Shown here: piece after piece, positions 1-9,109 of the stretch
Position numbering within the stretch: position 1 is the first letter of the stretch
Layout: every line of letters begins with the position of its first letter
NCBI GenBank assembly: GCA_039927815.1
Contig: JBDSUJ010000090.1
Span: 1-64,000, forward strand
Reading direction: 5' to 3'
Origin: Croceibacterium_A sp039927815
Lineage (GTDB): Bacteria; Pseudomonadota; Alphaproteobacteria; Sphingomonadales; Sphingomonadaceae
Length of the DNA: 64,000 nucleotides
Notes under the pieces: generated by a model
Told to the model about the DNA's origin: nothing
Seen by the model: the letters and a program-made list of their open reading frames with translations, nothing else
Database searches by the model: none
Made by a program: the position numbers and the translations under genes

Positions 1-438
1 GCGCGTCAGTACCGGGTCGCTCAGCACCGCTTTGTTGGCAAGCAGCACTTCGAGCTGCCTGTAGCCGCGCCGCTCGGTCAGCGCGATTACCCGGCACAGG
101 CGCTCGAACAAGTCGTCTCGCTCGACCACTGCCTGCGTATCGAGACGGTCGATCGAACGCCCGAACATGATCTCGATGAAGCGGTCGATGTGGCCAAACT
201 TGCGATCGAGTTCGAGCGGCATGGTTCCGCGCAGCTCGAACCAGCGCCGGAACATCACGTAGTGGTTGCGTTCGTCGACACGGTGCTGCTCAATCGCTCC
301 GATCAGTTCGTGATCGTCGGGCGAACGGACGCGGACCGCCTCGAGTACCCGGTCGATCGCCGTGTAGCCGCGGTGTTCATTGTAGATGTAAATCGACGCG
401 AGCAGGTCGAGGTAGCGAAGGCGGAACCAGTCCACCAT
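1..438 (-). CDS. Ferritin-like domain protein (3' end outside window)
   Basis: An open frame with no stop runs from an ATG at 438 to the window edge, giving the first 146 residues. The protein starts MVDWFRLRYL and is predicted to be helical. It has spaced Glu/His pairs (NEH near residue 22, DERNHY near 57, and a later ALTERRGY...E helix) that resemble the EXXH helices of ferritin-like di-iron folds. The function is unknown. It lies upstream of nothing on its own strand except apaG, whose stop at 463 is 24 bases before this start, so apaG and this gene may be co-transcribed. The ferritin-like assignment rests on the motif pattern only. Confidence 0.6.
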   Translation of the reverse strand, partial: MVDWFRLRYLDLLASIYIYNEHRGYTAIDRVLEAVRVRSPDDHELIGAIEQHRVDERNHYVMFRRWFELRGTMPLELDRKFGHIDRFIEIMFGRSIDRLDTQAVVERDDLFERLCRVIALTERRGYRQLEVLLANKAVLSDPVLTR

Positions 439-462
439 GTTGCGAACCTTTCTAACGGGGGA

Positions 463-873
463 TCAGCCCGCCATCGCCGGAGCCGTAAGAGGAAAGAACG
501 GAATGGCCACGCGAAACATTGCACCATCGTCCTGAATGAACGAGTAATGCCCTTCCATCGATCCCGTCCGCGTGGTCAATTCGCATCCCGACACGTAATC
601 GTGCCTCTGCCCGGGCGCGAGGATTGGACTTTCCCCAACCACCCCGTCCCCATCGACCAGGCTAATGCCCCCGCGCGCATCGGTGATCCGCCAGTGGCGC
701 GTCCGCAACTGGACAGTGTCGTCGCGGTGGTTTTCGATGCGGATATGATAAACCCAGAACCACCGCCCCGCTTCGATCCGCGACTGTTCGAGCATGAAAT
801 TCGCCGCCACGCGCACTGTCACCCCGGCGGTGAGCGCGGCATGCTGGAATAAGCTCGCGAGAACATCTTGCAT
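463..873 (-). CDS. apaG: ApaG family protein
   Basis: A protein of about 136 residues with the ApaG beta-sandwich pattern: VTVRVAANF near residue 18, GRWFWVYHIRIEN near 36, LRTRHWRITD near 56, then GVVGESPILAPG and a GSMEGHY segment. This is close to the family's usual length of about 125. The start is taken at ATG 873; a TTG one codon upstream also fits the frame. ApaG proteins are linked to Co2+/Mg2+ resistance phenotypes, but the molecular role is unsettled. It lies downstream of metZ on the same strand with a 49-base gap. Confidence 0.9.
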   Translation of the reverse strand: MQDVLASLFQHAALTAGVTVRVAANFMLEQSRIEAGRWFWVYHIRIENHRDDTVQLRTRHWRITDARGGISLVDGDGVVGESPILAPGQRHDYVSGCELTTRTGSMEGHYSFIQDDGAMFRVAIPFFPLTAPAMAG

Positions 874-922
874 CAAGGCTGTGCTAACCCTTTGTCGGGC
901 CGGAGCAAAGGCCCCGTGGCGG

Positions 923-2131
923 CTAGAGGCCGGCCCGCGCCAACGCCTGGTCGAGATCGTCGATCAGGTCCAGCGGATCCTCGAGCCCGACATTGAGCCG
1001 CAGCATACCCTCGCCGATGCCCATCGCCGCGCGCGCATCGGCGCCCATGTTGGCGTGGGTGGTGCTGGCCGGATGGCACATCAGCGATTTGGAATCGCCG
1101 ATATTGTTGGAGATGTCGATCAATTGCAGCGCGTCGAGCACGGCATGGGCCTGGGCCCGGCCACCATCGAGCACGAAGCTGAAGATCGGGCCCGCGGCGT
1201 CCATCTGGCTCATCGCCAGGTTATGCTGGGGATGGCTCGGGAGGCCGGGATGAAGCATCTTCGGCACCCGGCCCTCGACGAAGCGTCCCACCGCCATAGC
1301 ATTCTCGCTCTGCTTGAACGCCCGCAAGCTGAGCGTCTCGAGACCCTTCAGGACCACCCAGGCATTGAAAGGAGACAGGTTCGGCCCGGTATTGCGCTGA
1401 AACGGCAGCAGCACGTTCTCGATCCATTCGCGGCTCGCACAAACCGCCCCGGCCAGGACGCGGCCCTGCCCCTCCATCAGCTTGGTCGCCGAATAGGCCA
1501 CCACATCGGCCCCGAATTCGAGCGGGCGCTGAAGTGCCGCGGTGGCAAACGCGTTATCGACCACGCTGATGATGCCGCGCGCCCGCGCCAGCCCGCAGAT
1601 GAAGCCGAGATCGGCAATGTCCATCGTGGGGTTGGCCGGAGTCTCGAAGAACAGCACCCGGGTATTGGGGCGGATCGCAGCTTCCCAGGCGGCGTTGTCG
1701 CCGATGTCGACCACGGTCGTCTCGATCCCGAACCGAGGCAGCAGGCTATCGACCAGCCAGCGGCACGAACCGAACGCCGCCTTGCCCGCAACCACGTGGT
1801 CGCCGGTGCTGAGCTGGCACAGCAGCGCGGTGGTCATCGCGGCCATGCCTGTCGCCTGCACCCGGCACGCTTCGGCCCCTTCCATCGCCGCGATCCTTTC
1901 CTCGAGCATCGCCACCGTGGGGTTCTGCAGCCGCGAGTAGGTCATCCCAGCAGCCTCGCCGGCGAAACGCGCGGCGACGGTCGCGGCGTCGTCGTAAGTA
2001 TAGCCGCTGGTGAGGAACAGCGCTTCGCTGGTCTCCCCGTGCTCGCTTCGCCACGTGCCGGCGCGCACTGCGCGGGTCTGCGGTCGCCACTTGGCGGTGA
2101 TTGAGCGGTCCAGTCCGGTAGTCTTTTTCAT
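923..2131 (-). CDS. metZ: O-succinylhomoserine sulfhydrylase
   Basis: A 402-residue PLP enzyme of the Cys/Met-metabolism family, predicted to convert O-succinylhomoserine plus sulfide to homocysteine in methionine synthesis. Visible marks are the phosphate-binding YSRLQNP near residue 65, ETPANPT near 163, VVDNAFAT near 190 and the PLP lysine in YSATKLMEGQG (Lys217). SATKxMEGQGR and the absence of cystathionine-specific changes favour MetZ over MetB or MetC, although substrate preference in this family is hard to read from sequence. The start is ATG 2131; a TTG three codons upstream is possible. Confidence 0.9.
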   Translation of the reverse strand: MKKTTGLDRSITAKWRPQTRAVRAGTWRSEHGETSEALFLTSGYTYDDAATVAARFAGEAAGMTYSRLQNPTVAMLEERIAAMEGAEACRVQATGMAAMTTALLCQLSTGDHVVAGKAAFGSCRWLVDSLLPRFGIETTVVDIGDNAAWEAAIRPNTRVLFFETPANPTMDIADLGFICGLARARGIISVVDNAFATAALQRPLEFGADVVAYSATKLMEGQGRVLAGAVCASREWIENVLLPFQRNTGPNLSPFNAWVVLKGLETLSLRAFKQSENAMAVGRFVEGRVPKMLHPGLPSHPQHNLAMSQMDAAGPIFSFVLDGGRAQAHAVLDALQLIDISNNIGDSKSLMCHPASTTHANMGADARAAMGIGEGMLRLNVGLEDPLDLIDDLDQALARAGL

Positions 2132-2166
2132 CGCCGCCAAGCCTTAGAGGCCCGTTCAGCGCCGCA

Positions 2167-2385
2167 CTAGGGGCTTTTCGGCATCTCGTTGTTGTTGCCG
2201 CTCGTCACCAGCGCGATGATCGCGGCCAGGATGGCCGGCACGATGATATAGCTCCACAGCAAGCCGAACAGCCGATCGCTGTCGCCTTCTAGATGAGCGG
2301 GAACCCGGACCGGAGCGGCGTAGGCGCCCACCGGCGCGGCCAACAGCGAGACCGCGCCGACGGCGAAGATCAACTTGCGGATCAT
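2167..2385 (-). CDS. Small secreted or membrane hypothetical protein
   Basis: A 72-residue protein with a signal-peptide-like start (MIRKLIFAVGAVSLLAAPVG, then AYA-AP) and a second hydrophobic segment near residues 43-62 before a polar NNNEMPKSP tail. The frame extends further upstream, but the start at ATG 2385 is decided by a strong AGGAGGA ribosome site six bases before it. It lies 35 bases upstream of metZ on the same strand and could share a transcript. I do not recognise a family. Confidence 0.6.
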   Translation of the reverse strand: MIRKLIFAVGAVSLLAAPVGAYAAPVRVPAHLEGDSDRLFGLLWSYIIVPAILAAIIALVTSGNNNEMPKSP

Positions 2386-2485
2386 ATGGGTCCTCCTGAT
2401 AAACCAGCTCGCAAAACGAACCAGGAGTTTGCGCGATCGGCGGCGTTCTTGCCACCCCGTTGCGGTGACCTTATCCCCACGTGCG

Positions 2486-3760
2486 ATGAGCGTCGCGCCC
2501 GTGCATGCCAGAGATCCGATCGGGTGGACTGTTGCGCTTAGCACGCTGTTCGCGGGCCTGTGCGCCGTGCGACTGACGATCCCGTCGACCCCGCTGTTCG
2601 ACGAAGTCCATTACCTCCCCGCGGCGCGCGCGATCATCGCCTTGTCCCATTCCGCCAATGCCGAGCATCCGCCGCTCGGCAAGGAGCTGATCGCACTCGG
2701 CATCGTGTTGTTCGGCGACCGGCCGCTGGGATGGCGGATCATGGCGTTGGCATTCGGTACGCTCGGGCTGTTTTCGGCCATGCGCGCGCTGTGGTTCGCG
2801 AGCGGTTCACGCTTCGCCAGCCTCGCCGTGGGGGTGCTGCTTATAACCGGATTCCCGCTACTGCTGCAAAGCCGCATCGCGATGCTCGACGGGTTCATGC
2901 TGGGCCTGACGCTGGCCGGCTTGTGGCACCTGGCCGGCGCGGTGCGCGAGAACGAGACCGCACACTGGCGGCTGCCCCTGTCGGGTGTGCTGCTCGGCCT
3001 GGCGATGGCGGCCAAGTGGAATGCGATCCCCGTGGCGGTCTTGCCCGGGCTGGCGTTTCTCGCGGTCCGCCTGCGTCATGCCGGGTGGCGCTCGGTCACT
3101 GTCCGCCGCGGACCGCCGATAGGTAACATCACCTTATGGCAGGCGGCGCTGTCGCTCGGGCTGGTCCCGCTGATCGTCTACGCGGCGGCGTTCTGGCCGC
3201 TGTTCATGCTCCACCAAGGCGCGACCGCCCCGAGCGGCCTGATCACCCTCCATCGTGAGATGTTCAACCTCCAGGCGCAGCCCTTGCCGGCCCATCCTTA
3301 TCAGAGCCAATGGTGGCAATGGGTCATCGACCAGCGTTCGATCTGGTACCTGTACGAGCGCATCGACGGGGCCCAGCGCGGTGTCGTCATGCTCGGCAAC
3401 CCGCTGACGATGGGTCTCGGCCTGCCAGCCCTGGCGTGGTGCGCGTGGGCTGGCATCCGCCATCGCCGCAACGATGCGCTGGCTCTGGTGGTGCTGTACG
3501 CCGCCAGTCTCGCCCTGTTCATCGTTGCGCCCAAGAATGTGCAGTTTTATTATCATTACGCCCTGCCGAGCTGCTTCCTCCTTGGCGCGCTGGCACTTGC
3601 GCTCGCAGAACTGGTGACACGCGGCTGGCGCGGTATCTCGCTGGCGGTGCTGACCGGGAGCGTGGCCATGTTCATCTATTTCTGGCCGATACTGACCGCT
3701 GCGCCGCTGGCGAACGACCGCGCCTTCGAGGATTACACTTGGCTCGACAGCTGGCGCTAG
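2486..3760 (+). CDS. PMT-like (GT39) dolichyl-phosphate-mannose-protein mannosyltransferase homologue
   Basis: A 424-residue polytopic membrane protein. The first loop carries FDEVHY (Asp39-Glu40) followed by EHPPLGK (from Glu60), the signature of the PMT/GT39 fold in which the acidic pair binds the metal or lipid-phosphate sugar donor. About nine or ten hydrophobic segments follow, with a QSQWWQW motif near 275 and FYYHYALP near 352. It probably transfers a sugar from a polyprenyl-phosphate donor to a protein or glycan outside the cytoplasm. It converges on the GT2-GtrA gene (4-base overlap of ends at 3757-3760), whose product could make such a donor. The ATG at 2486 removes a non-homologous 37-codon extension. 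Confidence 0.8.
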   Translation: MSVAPVHARDPIGWTVALSTLFAGLCAVRLTIPSTPLFDEVHYLPAARAIIALSHSANAEHPPLGKELIALGIVLFGDRPLGWRIMALAFGTLGLFSAMRALWFASGSRFASLAVGVLLITGFPLLLQSRIAMLDGFMLGLTLAGLWHLAGAVRENETAHWRLPLSGVLLGLAMAAKWNAIPVAVLPGLAFLAVRLRHAGWRSVTVRRGPPIGNITLWQAALSLGLVPLIVYAAAFWPLFMLHQGATAPSGLITLHREMFNLQAQPLPAHPYQSQWWQWVIDQRSIWYLYERIDGAQRGVVMLGNPLTMGLGLPALAWCAWAGIRHRRNDALALVVLYAASLALFIVAPKNVQFYYHYALPSCFLLGALALALAELVTRGWRGISLAVLTGSVAMFIYFWPILTAAPLANDRAFEDYTWLDSWR

Positions 3761-4893
3761 CCAAAGCGGCCCCACACGAACCGGCTCGACAGCGCGTAGT
3801 TCCATACCGAACCGACCACGATCCCGCTCAGCGCCGCCGGATACTGGTGCATACCGAGCCGCACGAGGACCGCGGCGACCCCGACATTGGCCAGCAGCCC
3901 GACAGAGCAAGTCAGCGCGAACCGCAGCCAGCCGCGTGCCACCGCCCCGAACCCGCGCAAGCGCTGATCGGCATAAGTCAGCGCGTTGTTGAGCACGAAA
4001 TTGAACGTCATCGCCACCAGCGCGGCGAGCGTTTGCCCGATTTCAAAATCGGTGACGACGTTGTCTAGCAGCGAGCCGCCAAACGCGGCCAGAAAGCTGC
4101 TCAGCACCGCCATATGCACCACCACGCCCGCGGTCCCGATCGTGCCGAACAGCGCGAAGCGGGTCGGGATGATCCGCCCGAGCCACTTGTCGTACAGGCC
4201 GACGAGGAATTCGAACACCACGGTCCGATCGAGCTTGCTTTCGCCTTCGGCCCGGGCGGCGAAGTCCAATGGCAATTCTTTCACCCGCAGTGGCGTTTCC
4301 ACGGTGGCGAGGATATCGAGCAGGATCTTGAAGCCGATCCCGGACAGGCGATGCGCGTCCTTGCGCAAGACGTCGGCCCGCAGCATGAAATAGCCGCTCA
4401 TGGGGTCCGACAGGGTCACCCCGGTTACCTTGCGCGCCAGCCGATTGGCGAAGCGCGAGCCCTTCTCGCGCGCCTCGCTCGACAGGCCCGCAGCGCTCGC
4501 TCCGTCGGCAAAGCGCGAGGCATAAGCGAGGTCGAAGTCCCCCGAGCGGATCGCGGCGAGCATCTTCGGCAGCAACGCGGGGTCGTGCTGGTGATCGGCG
4601 TCCATCACCGCCACGATCGGTGCCGCGGTGGCGCACATGCCCTCAATCGCGGCGCTCGCCAGCCCGCGCCGTCCGATCCGCTGAAGCACGCGAATGCGCG
4701 GGTCGCCACGCGCGATCTCGCGCACCTCGTCCGCAGTGCCATCGGCGCTGTCGTCGTCGACGAAGATTGCCTCCCAGCCGATTGGCCCGAGTGCCGCTTC
4801 CAACCGCGCAACCATTGGCGCGACATTTCCGCGCTCGTTGAAGGTCGGCAAGACGACGGCGAGTTCGAGCGGTTGTGCGTCAGAGCCGTTCAA
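3757..4893 (-). CDS. GT2 polyprenyl-phosphate glycosyltransferase fused to a GtrA domain
   Basis: A 378-residue fusion. Residues 10 to about 240 are a DPM1-like family 2 glycosyltransferase: LPTFNERGN, FVDDDSADGT (Asp46-48), MDADHQHDP (DXD at 98-100) and SDPMSGYFM. Residues of about 245-378 form a four-helix GtrA domain (RFALFGTIGTAGVVVHM onward, with FNFVLNNALTY and NYALSSRFVWGRF). The fusion is expected to load a sugar on polyprenyl phosphate and help move it across the membrane. Its start overlaps the leuB stop by 14 bases, so it sits in a recO-leuB-GT2 transcript. The facing PMT-like gene is a plausible user of its product. Confidence 0.85.
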   Translation of the reverse strand: MNGSDAQPLELAVVLPTFNERGNVAPMVARLEAALGPIGWEAIFVDDDSADGTADEVREIARGDPRIRVLQRIGRRGLASAAIEGMCATAAPIVAVMDADHQHDPALLPKMLAAIRSGDFDLAYASRFADGASAAGLSSEAREKGSRFANRLARKVTGVTLSDPMSGYFMLRADVLRKDAHRLSGIGFKILLDILATVETPLRVKELPLDFAARAEGESKLDRTVVFEFLVGLYDKWLGRIIPTRFALFGTIGTAGVVVHMAVLSSFLAAFGGSLLDNVVTDFEIGQTLAALVAMTFNFVLNNALTYADQRLRGFGAVARGWLRFALTCSVGLLANVGVAAVLVRLGMHQYPAALSGIVVGSVWNYALSSRFVWGRFG

Positions 4894-5938
4894 GGACGGC
4901 GTCCCCGATCTCGCGCGTCCCGGCGTTTCCGCCCAGGTCCGCGCTCATCACCCCGTCCGCCAGCGTCTTCGCCACCGCCGCTTCGACGCGCGCCGCATCG
5001 GTTTCACGGCCCAGGCTGTGACGTAGCAGCATCGCCAGGCTGAGCGTCATCGCCAGCGGATTGGCCTTGCCCTGCCCCGCGATATCGGGCGCGCTGCCGT
5101 GGATCGGCTCATACAGCCCACGGGTGCCGAACTGCGTCTGGGTTTCGCCGAGCGAGGCGCTGGCGAGAAGACCGATCGAGCCGACACACATGCTGGCCTG
5201 GTCCGACAGGATATCGCCGAACAAATTACCGGTGACCACCACGTCGAACTGGCCCGGATCACGCACCAGCTGCATCGCCGCGTTATCGACGTACATGTGG
5301 CTGAGCGCGACGTCAGGATATTCGGCAGCGACCTCGATCACCACGTCACGCCACAGCTGGCTGGTCTCGAGCACGTTGGCCTTGTCCACGCTGGTGAGCT
5401 TGCCCCGCCGGCCCTGTGCGGACTTGAAACCGACGCGGGCGATGCGGCGCACTTCGTCCTCGGCATAGCTCATCAGGTCGAAACCCTGGCGACGCCCGTC
5501 TTCGAGCGTGCGGATGGCCTTTTCGCCGAAATAGACGTCCCCATTGAGTTCGCGCACGATCAGCAGGTCGATGGAGCACGCGATCTCAGGGCGCAGCGCG
5601 CTCATCGCCTCGAGGCCCGGAAACAGCGTTGCCGGGCGCAAATTTGCAAACAGGCCGAGCGCCTGGCGCAGCCCGAGGATCGCCTGTTCGGGCCGCAAGT
5701 GGCGCGGCAGCGCGTCGCAAGTGGGATCGCCCACGGCGCCGAACAGCACCGCATCTGCGGCGCGGCACATCGCCAGCGTTTCGGGCGGGAGCGGGTGGCC
5801 GTGGCGGTGATAGGCGGCGCCCCCGACATCGCCTTCCCACACCGTCAGCCCGGGCAGAGCAAGTGCATCGAGCACGCGGCGCGCCTCGGCCATGATTTCC
5901 GGACCGATCCCGTCACCGGCGAGGCAGGCAATCTTCAT
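4880..5938 (-). CDS. leuB: 3-isopropylmalate dehydrogenase
   Basis: A 352-residue enzyme for the third step of leucine synthesis, oxidising and decarboxylating 3-isopropylmalate with NAD. Visible marks include LAGDGIGPEI at the N-terminus, RELNGDVYFG, the DKANVLETSQLWRDV helix, the metal-binding NLFGDILSDQAS segment, SIGLLASASLGE and the cofactor loop YEPIHGSAPDIAGQGKANP. The length matches the family. The gene starts 8 bases after recO ends and overlaps the next gene, so the three are probably co-transcribed. No attenuator was seen in front of it. Confidence 0.95.
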   Translation of the reverse strand: MKIACLAGDGIGPEIMAEARRVLDALALPGLTVWEGDVGGAAYHRHGHPLPPETLAMCRAADAVLFGAVGDPTCDALPRHLRPEQAILGLRQALGLFANLRPATLFPGLEAMSALRPEIACSIDLLIVRELNGDVYFGEKAIRTLEDGRRQGFDLMSYAEDEVRRIARVGFKSAQGRRGKLTSVDKANVLETSQLWRDVVIEVAAEYPDVALSHMYVDNAAMQLVRDPGQFDVVVTGNLFGDILSDQASMCVGSIGLLASASLGETQTQFGTRGLYEPIHGSAPDIAGQGKANPLAMTLSLAMLLRHSLGRETDAARVEAAVAKTLADGVMSADLGGNAGTREIGDAVLERL

Positions 5939-5946
5939 AAGCGCAT

Positions 5947-6549
5947 TTATCCAGCAATCCTGGCCAGCAAGTCCCTCAGGCGAGCGCGCGCCGCCATAAC
6001 ATCGCCGCGCCGGTCGGCAAGGAGGTTGCGCTCCAGCGCCGGGCCGAGCCGGTCCATCGCCGCGAGCACCGTTGGAAACTCGCCCAACGGACGCACTTCT
6101 CCCTCGCCATAGCCGAGCTCGCGCAACATCAGCGCCTCATAACCGACTAGCGCCGCCGCCCAGCCGCGCGCCGACGGCGCCTGGCAAACAGCATCCAGCA
6201 GCCCGCTCAGCGCACTGTAAAGCGATGGAAAGGACTGCCGCTCGGGCAACACACTGGCGGTTAGCGCGCAGGCCCAGTCGATCGCTGCGGCCGGCAGCGG
6301 TTCGCTCAGCCACGGCCCTCGGCTGGTGATGAGCTCGAGCCTGGCGAAGGGCAGCTGGCTGTCCGAACGCGCGCGCAAATCAAGTTCTACCCCATTGCCG
6401 GCCATCACCACCGGCCGCAGGGCCCGCCCGCGCCCGCCCGCGACGTAGCCGGCCACCACGCCCGCGTGCTCAGTCAGCAGGCGCGCAATCACCGCCGTCT
6501 CGCCATGGTGGCGGACGGCAAGAACGATGGCGGGCGCGCGCAATTGCAT
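5947..6549 (-). CDS. recO: DNA repair protein RecO
   Basis: A 200-residue protein with the RecO N-terminal OB fold (APAIVLAVRHHGETAVIARLLTEHAG) and the helical C-terminal part (GYEALMLRELGYGEG near residue 137). RecO loads RecA with RecR in RecF-pathway recombination and anneals single strands. It is shorter than the roughly 240 residues of many homologues and lacks the C-terminal zinc cysteines, as is common in alphaproteobacteria. It sits 18 bases downstream of katE and 8 bases before leuB on the same strand. Confidence 0.9.
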   Translation of the reverse strand: MQLRAPAIVLAVRHHGETAVIARLLTEHAGVVAGYVAGGRGRALRPVVMAGNGVELDLRARSDSQLPFARLELITSRGPWLSEPLPAAAIDWACALTASVLPERQSFPSLYSALSGLLDAVCQAPSARGWAAALVGYEALMLRELGYGEGEVRPLGEFPTVLAAMDRLGPALERNLLADRRGDVMAARARLRDLLARIAG

Positions 6550-6567
6550 CGCGCGCGCCCTATCGCA

Positions 6568-8679
6568 TCAGGCGAGCATACGCACCTTGGGTTCGCGGTC
6601 CCAGTGGCGGGCCGGCGCGATGGCAAGGAACTCGGCGTTGGGGACCACCCCCGCGTCGGGCACGATGCCCAGCTTGTCGAGGATGAACTCCTTGGTCGCT
6701 GGGCAATAGCCAATGGTCTTGCAATGCGCGAAAGCATCCATGAACCAGGCGAGCGCAGAGCTGTCGTTCGCGAGGATCTTCGCTTGGTCGGGCATGATCG
6801 CGCAGGCGACGGCATCGAACAGGAACGAGGGTGAACCCGCAAGCTGACCATCGGCCTTCAACGTCCCGCCCTTGAGCTTAAGTTCGCCCACTTTGGGTGC
6901 GACCAGGAACGCCGTGCCGCCAGCCTTGGTGACTCCTTGGGCAAGTTTATTGAGCGCTTCCAAGTCCGATCCTTCGGCAAACAGGATGCCTACCTTGCGT
7001 CCCTTGAGCGGGGTATTGCCCTGCTTAACGATCGACAGCTTGTCGGACGGGGGTAAATCCATTGTCGGCGCCGCCGCCGGCGCAGCCTTGGGCAAGGGCA
7101 TGGCGAGGCCGTCGGCAACGCGCCGGGCCAGGTCATCATCCACGTTGCGAAGTTGCGACAACATCCGGGTGCGGACGTGTTCCAGTTCCACCTTCGACAA
7201 TTCGAATACGAATGCAGTTGCGATATGGGCCTGCTCGATTGCAGTCTGCGAAGCAAAGAACATCCGCGCCTGGCTGAAGTGGTCGGCAAAGCTTTCCGCC
7301 CGCACGCGCAGCTTTTCACTGGCGTCGTTATCCTCGCCGCTGCCGCGAAAGCTGGTGAAGCCGCACACCGGATCTTCGCGCGGGCCCGGATCCTCGCCCG
7401 CCTCGTCAAGCGAATTGGGTTCGTAATTGGCTCGACCCTTGGGGATCGCGGTTTGCATCAGGCCATCGCGGTTCATGTTGGCGAACGGGCACTTGGGTTG
7501 GTTGATCGGAATCTGGAAGAAATTGGTCGTCCCGAGCCGCGATTTCTGCGTGTCGAGATACGAGAACAACCGGCCCTGAAGCAGAGGATCGTTGGTGAAA
7601 TCGATCCCCGGAACCACATTATGCGGCAGGAACGCGACCTGCTCGGTCTCGGCGAAGAAGTTGTCGGGCCAGCGATTGAGTGTCAGCTTGCCGATCACGC
7701 GCAGCGGCACGATTTCCTCGGGGATGAGCTTCGTCGAATCGAGCACATCAAACGGCAGCGAGCGCGCGGTTTCCAGGTCGAACGCCTGGATCGCGAAATC
7801 CCATTCAGGAAAATCGCCCTTGTCGATTGCTTCCCACAAGTCGCGGCGCTGAAAATCGGGGTCGGCGCCCGAGATTTTCACCGCTTCGTCCCAAGTCGTC
7901 GATTGCGTGCCGAGGCGCGGACGCCAGTGGAACTTCACAAATGTCGAGTCGCCCGCATCGTTGACGAGGCGGAAGGTGTGAACTCCAAAACCCTGCATGG
8001 TGCGGAACGACCGCGGCAACGTGAAATCGGACATCGCCCACATCAGCATGTGGCTGGATTCGGGCATCAGCGAAACGAAATCCCAGAACGTGTCGTGCGC
8101 GGTGGCGGCCTGCGGGAACATCCTGTCGGCCTCGGGCTTAACGGCGTGGATCAAGTCGGGGAACTTGATCGCGTCCTGGATGAAGAACACCGGAATGTTG
8201 TTGCCAACCAGGTCCCAGTTGCCTTCGTCGGTATAGAACTTGACCGCGAAGCCGCGCACGTCGCGCGGGGTGTCCTTGGACCCCTTCGACCCGGCGACAG
8301 TGGAGAAGCGGACGAACACCTCGGTCCGCTTGCCAACTTCGCCGAGGAGCGCGGCGCGCGTCAGATCGGGGATGGCGTCGGTGCATTCGAACACGCCGTG
8401 CGCGCCTGATCCGCGGGCGTGAACAATACGTTCAGGGATGCGTTCGTGGTCAAAGTGAAAAATCTTTTCCCGCAAATGGAAGTCTTCGAGCAACACCGGA
8501 CCTCGCGGCCCCGCCTTCAACTGATTTTGATTATCTGAAATCGGAACCCCGTGGTTGGTGGTCAGTCGCGCGGTGCCGGCTGTGGCATCGGTCACCTGCT
8601 GGTGCGTTTCGCCGCCCGGCCCGGCGGTCGTTTCTATCGCGGCGGATGACTTGCGGGGGGTTGTCTTGCTGGTCGCCAT
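6568..8679 (-). CDS. katE: Large-subunit (clade 2) catalase HPII type
   Basis: A 703-residue monofunctional catalase that breaks down hydrogen peroxide. The catalytic His is in RIVHARGSGAHG (His88), the distal Asn in VGNNIPVFFIQDA (about 161), and the proximal haem Tyr in LFSYLDTQKSRLG (Tyr374). After about residue 560 there is a flavodoxin/PfpI-like C-terminal domain (KGRKVGILFAEGSDLEALN...FLDAFAHCKTIGY-type), which is typical of large catalases. The start has a good AGGAGAG site about eight bases upstream. An uncharacterised N-terminal tail of about 45 residues (Lys/Ser/Thr rich) is also usual in this clade. The unlike neighbours (recO, leuB) suggest its own promoter. Confidence 0.97.
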   Translation of the reverse strand: MATSKTTPRKSSAAIETTAGPGGETHQQVTDATAGTARLTTNHGVPISDNQNQLKAGPRGPVLLEDFHLREKIFHFDHERIPERIVHARGSGAHGVFECTDAIPDLTRAALLGEVGKRTEVFVRFSTVAGSKGSKDTPRDVRGFAVKFYTDEGNWDLVGNNIPVFFIQDAIKFPDLIHAVKPEADRMFPQAATAHDTFWDFVSLMPESSHMLMWAMSDFTLPRSFRTMQGFGVHTFRLVNDAGDSTFVKFHWRPRLGTQSTTWDEAVKISGADPDFQRRDLWEAIDKGDFPEWDFAIQAFDLETARSLPFDVLDSTKLIPEEIVPLRVIGKLTLNRWPDNFFAETEQVAFLPHNVVPGIDFTNDPLLQGRLFSYLDTQKSRLGTTNFFQIPINQPKCPFANMNRDGLMQTAIPKGRANYEPNSLDEAGEDPGPREDPVCGFTSFRGSGEDNDASEKLRVRAESFADHFSQARMFFASQTAIEQAHIATAFVFELSKVELEHVRTRMLSQLRNVDDDLARRVADGLAMPLPKAAPAAAPTMDLPPSDKLSIVKQGNTPLKGRKVGILFAEGSDLEALNKLAQGVTKAGGTAFLVAPKVGELKLKGGTLKADGQLAGSPSFLFDAVACAIMPDQAKILANDSSALAWFMDAFAHCKTIGYCPATKEFILDKLGIVPDAGVVPNAEFLAIAPARHWDREPKVRMLA

Positions 8680-8796
8680 CGCGGGCTCTCCTAAGGGTGG
8701 ATGAAATTCGGGTGGGGTTGCGTGTGCGGGCGATGCCCGGATTGTTCGATAAGTGCGTTATGGGTGGTGGATCTCTGCTTGCTCAGCACAATCCGT

Positions 8797-9042
8797 TCAC
8801 GGGACGCCACCGCCGCTGCGACGCTTCGAAGCGGCGACGAGGGGGCTTTCTGGCCGGCCAGCGGTCCAGTTTTGCTGCACCCTGACGCGCGGATTGGGAG
8901 CGCACCAGATTTCGCCGGTGGTGGTGATCGCGGTGACCCAGATCAGGTCATGCTCTTGCCCATAGTCGACAACCGCGAAGGCGAACCCGTCGCCTTTTTC
9001 GAGCACGTGGAGCGGGATCGGCGCGGTCAGTTGCGTAAACAT
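8797..9042 (-). CDS. Small conserved-looking hypothetical protein
   Basis: An 81-residue soluble protein. The start ATG at 9042 is preceded by AGGGGA. The middle of the protein (ending VVDYGQEHDLIWVTAI, then TGEIWCAPNPRVR and QNW) looks compact and beta-rich, while the last 20 residues are low-complexity and basic. I do not know a family; a single Cys in EIWCAPNP and the aromatic residues are the only features that stand out. It lies between ubiK and katE on the same strand. Confidence 0.5.
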   Translation of the reverse strand: MFTQLTAPIPLHVLEKGDGFAFAVVDYGQEHDLIWVTAITTTGEIWCAPNPRVRVQQNWTAGRPESPLVAASKRRSGGGVP

Positions 9043-9109
9043 GGATTTCCCCTGTGACCGGCAAGCGCTCCGGCAACGGGTCGGTTCCAAACTTAACCGA
9101 TGTGAGAGG

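Noticed and set aside
794..2104. Long plus-strand open frame of 436 codons
   Set aside because: It lies antisense to metZ and apaG, has the Arg/His/Pro-rich look of a high-G+C shadow frame, and shows no motif.
2132..2486. SAM-type riboswitch before metZ
   Set aside because: The bases before metZ and the small gene do not show the SAM-II or SAM-I pattern, and the spacer before metZ is only 35 bases.
7153..8409. Plus-strand frame of 418 codons
   Set aside because: Fully antisense to katE, whose catalytic motifs are intact.
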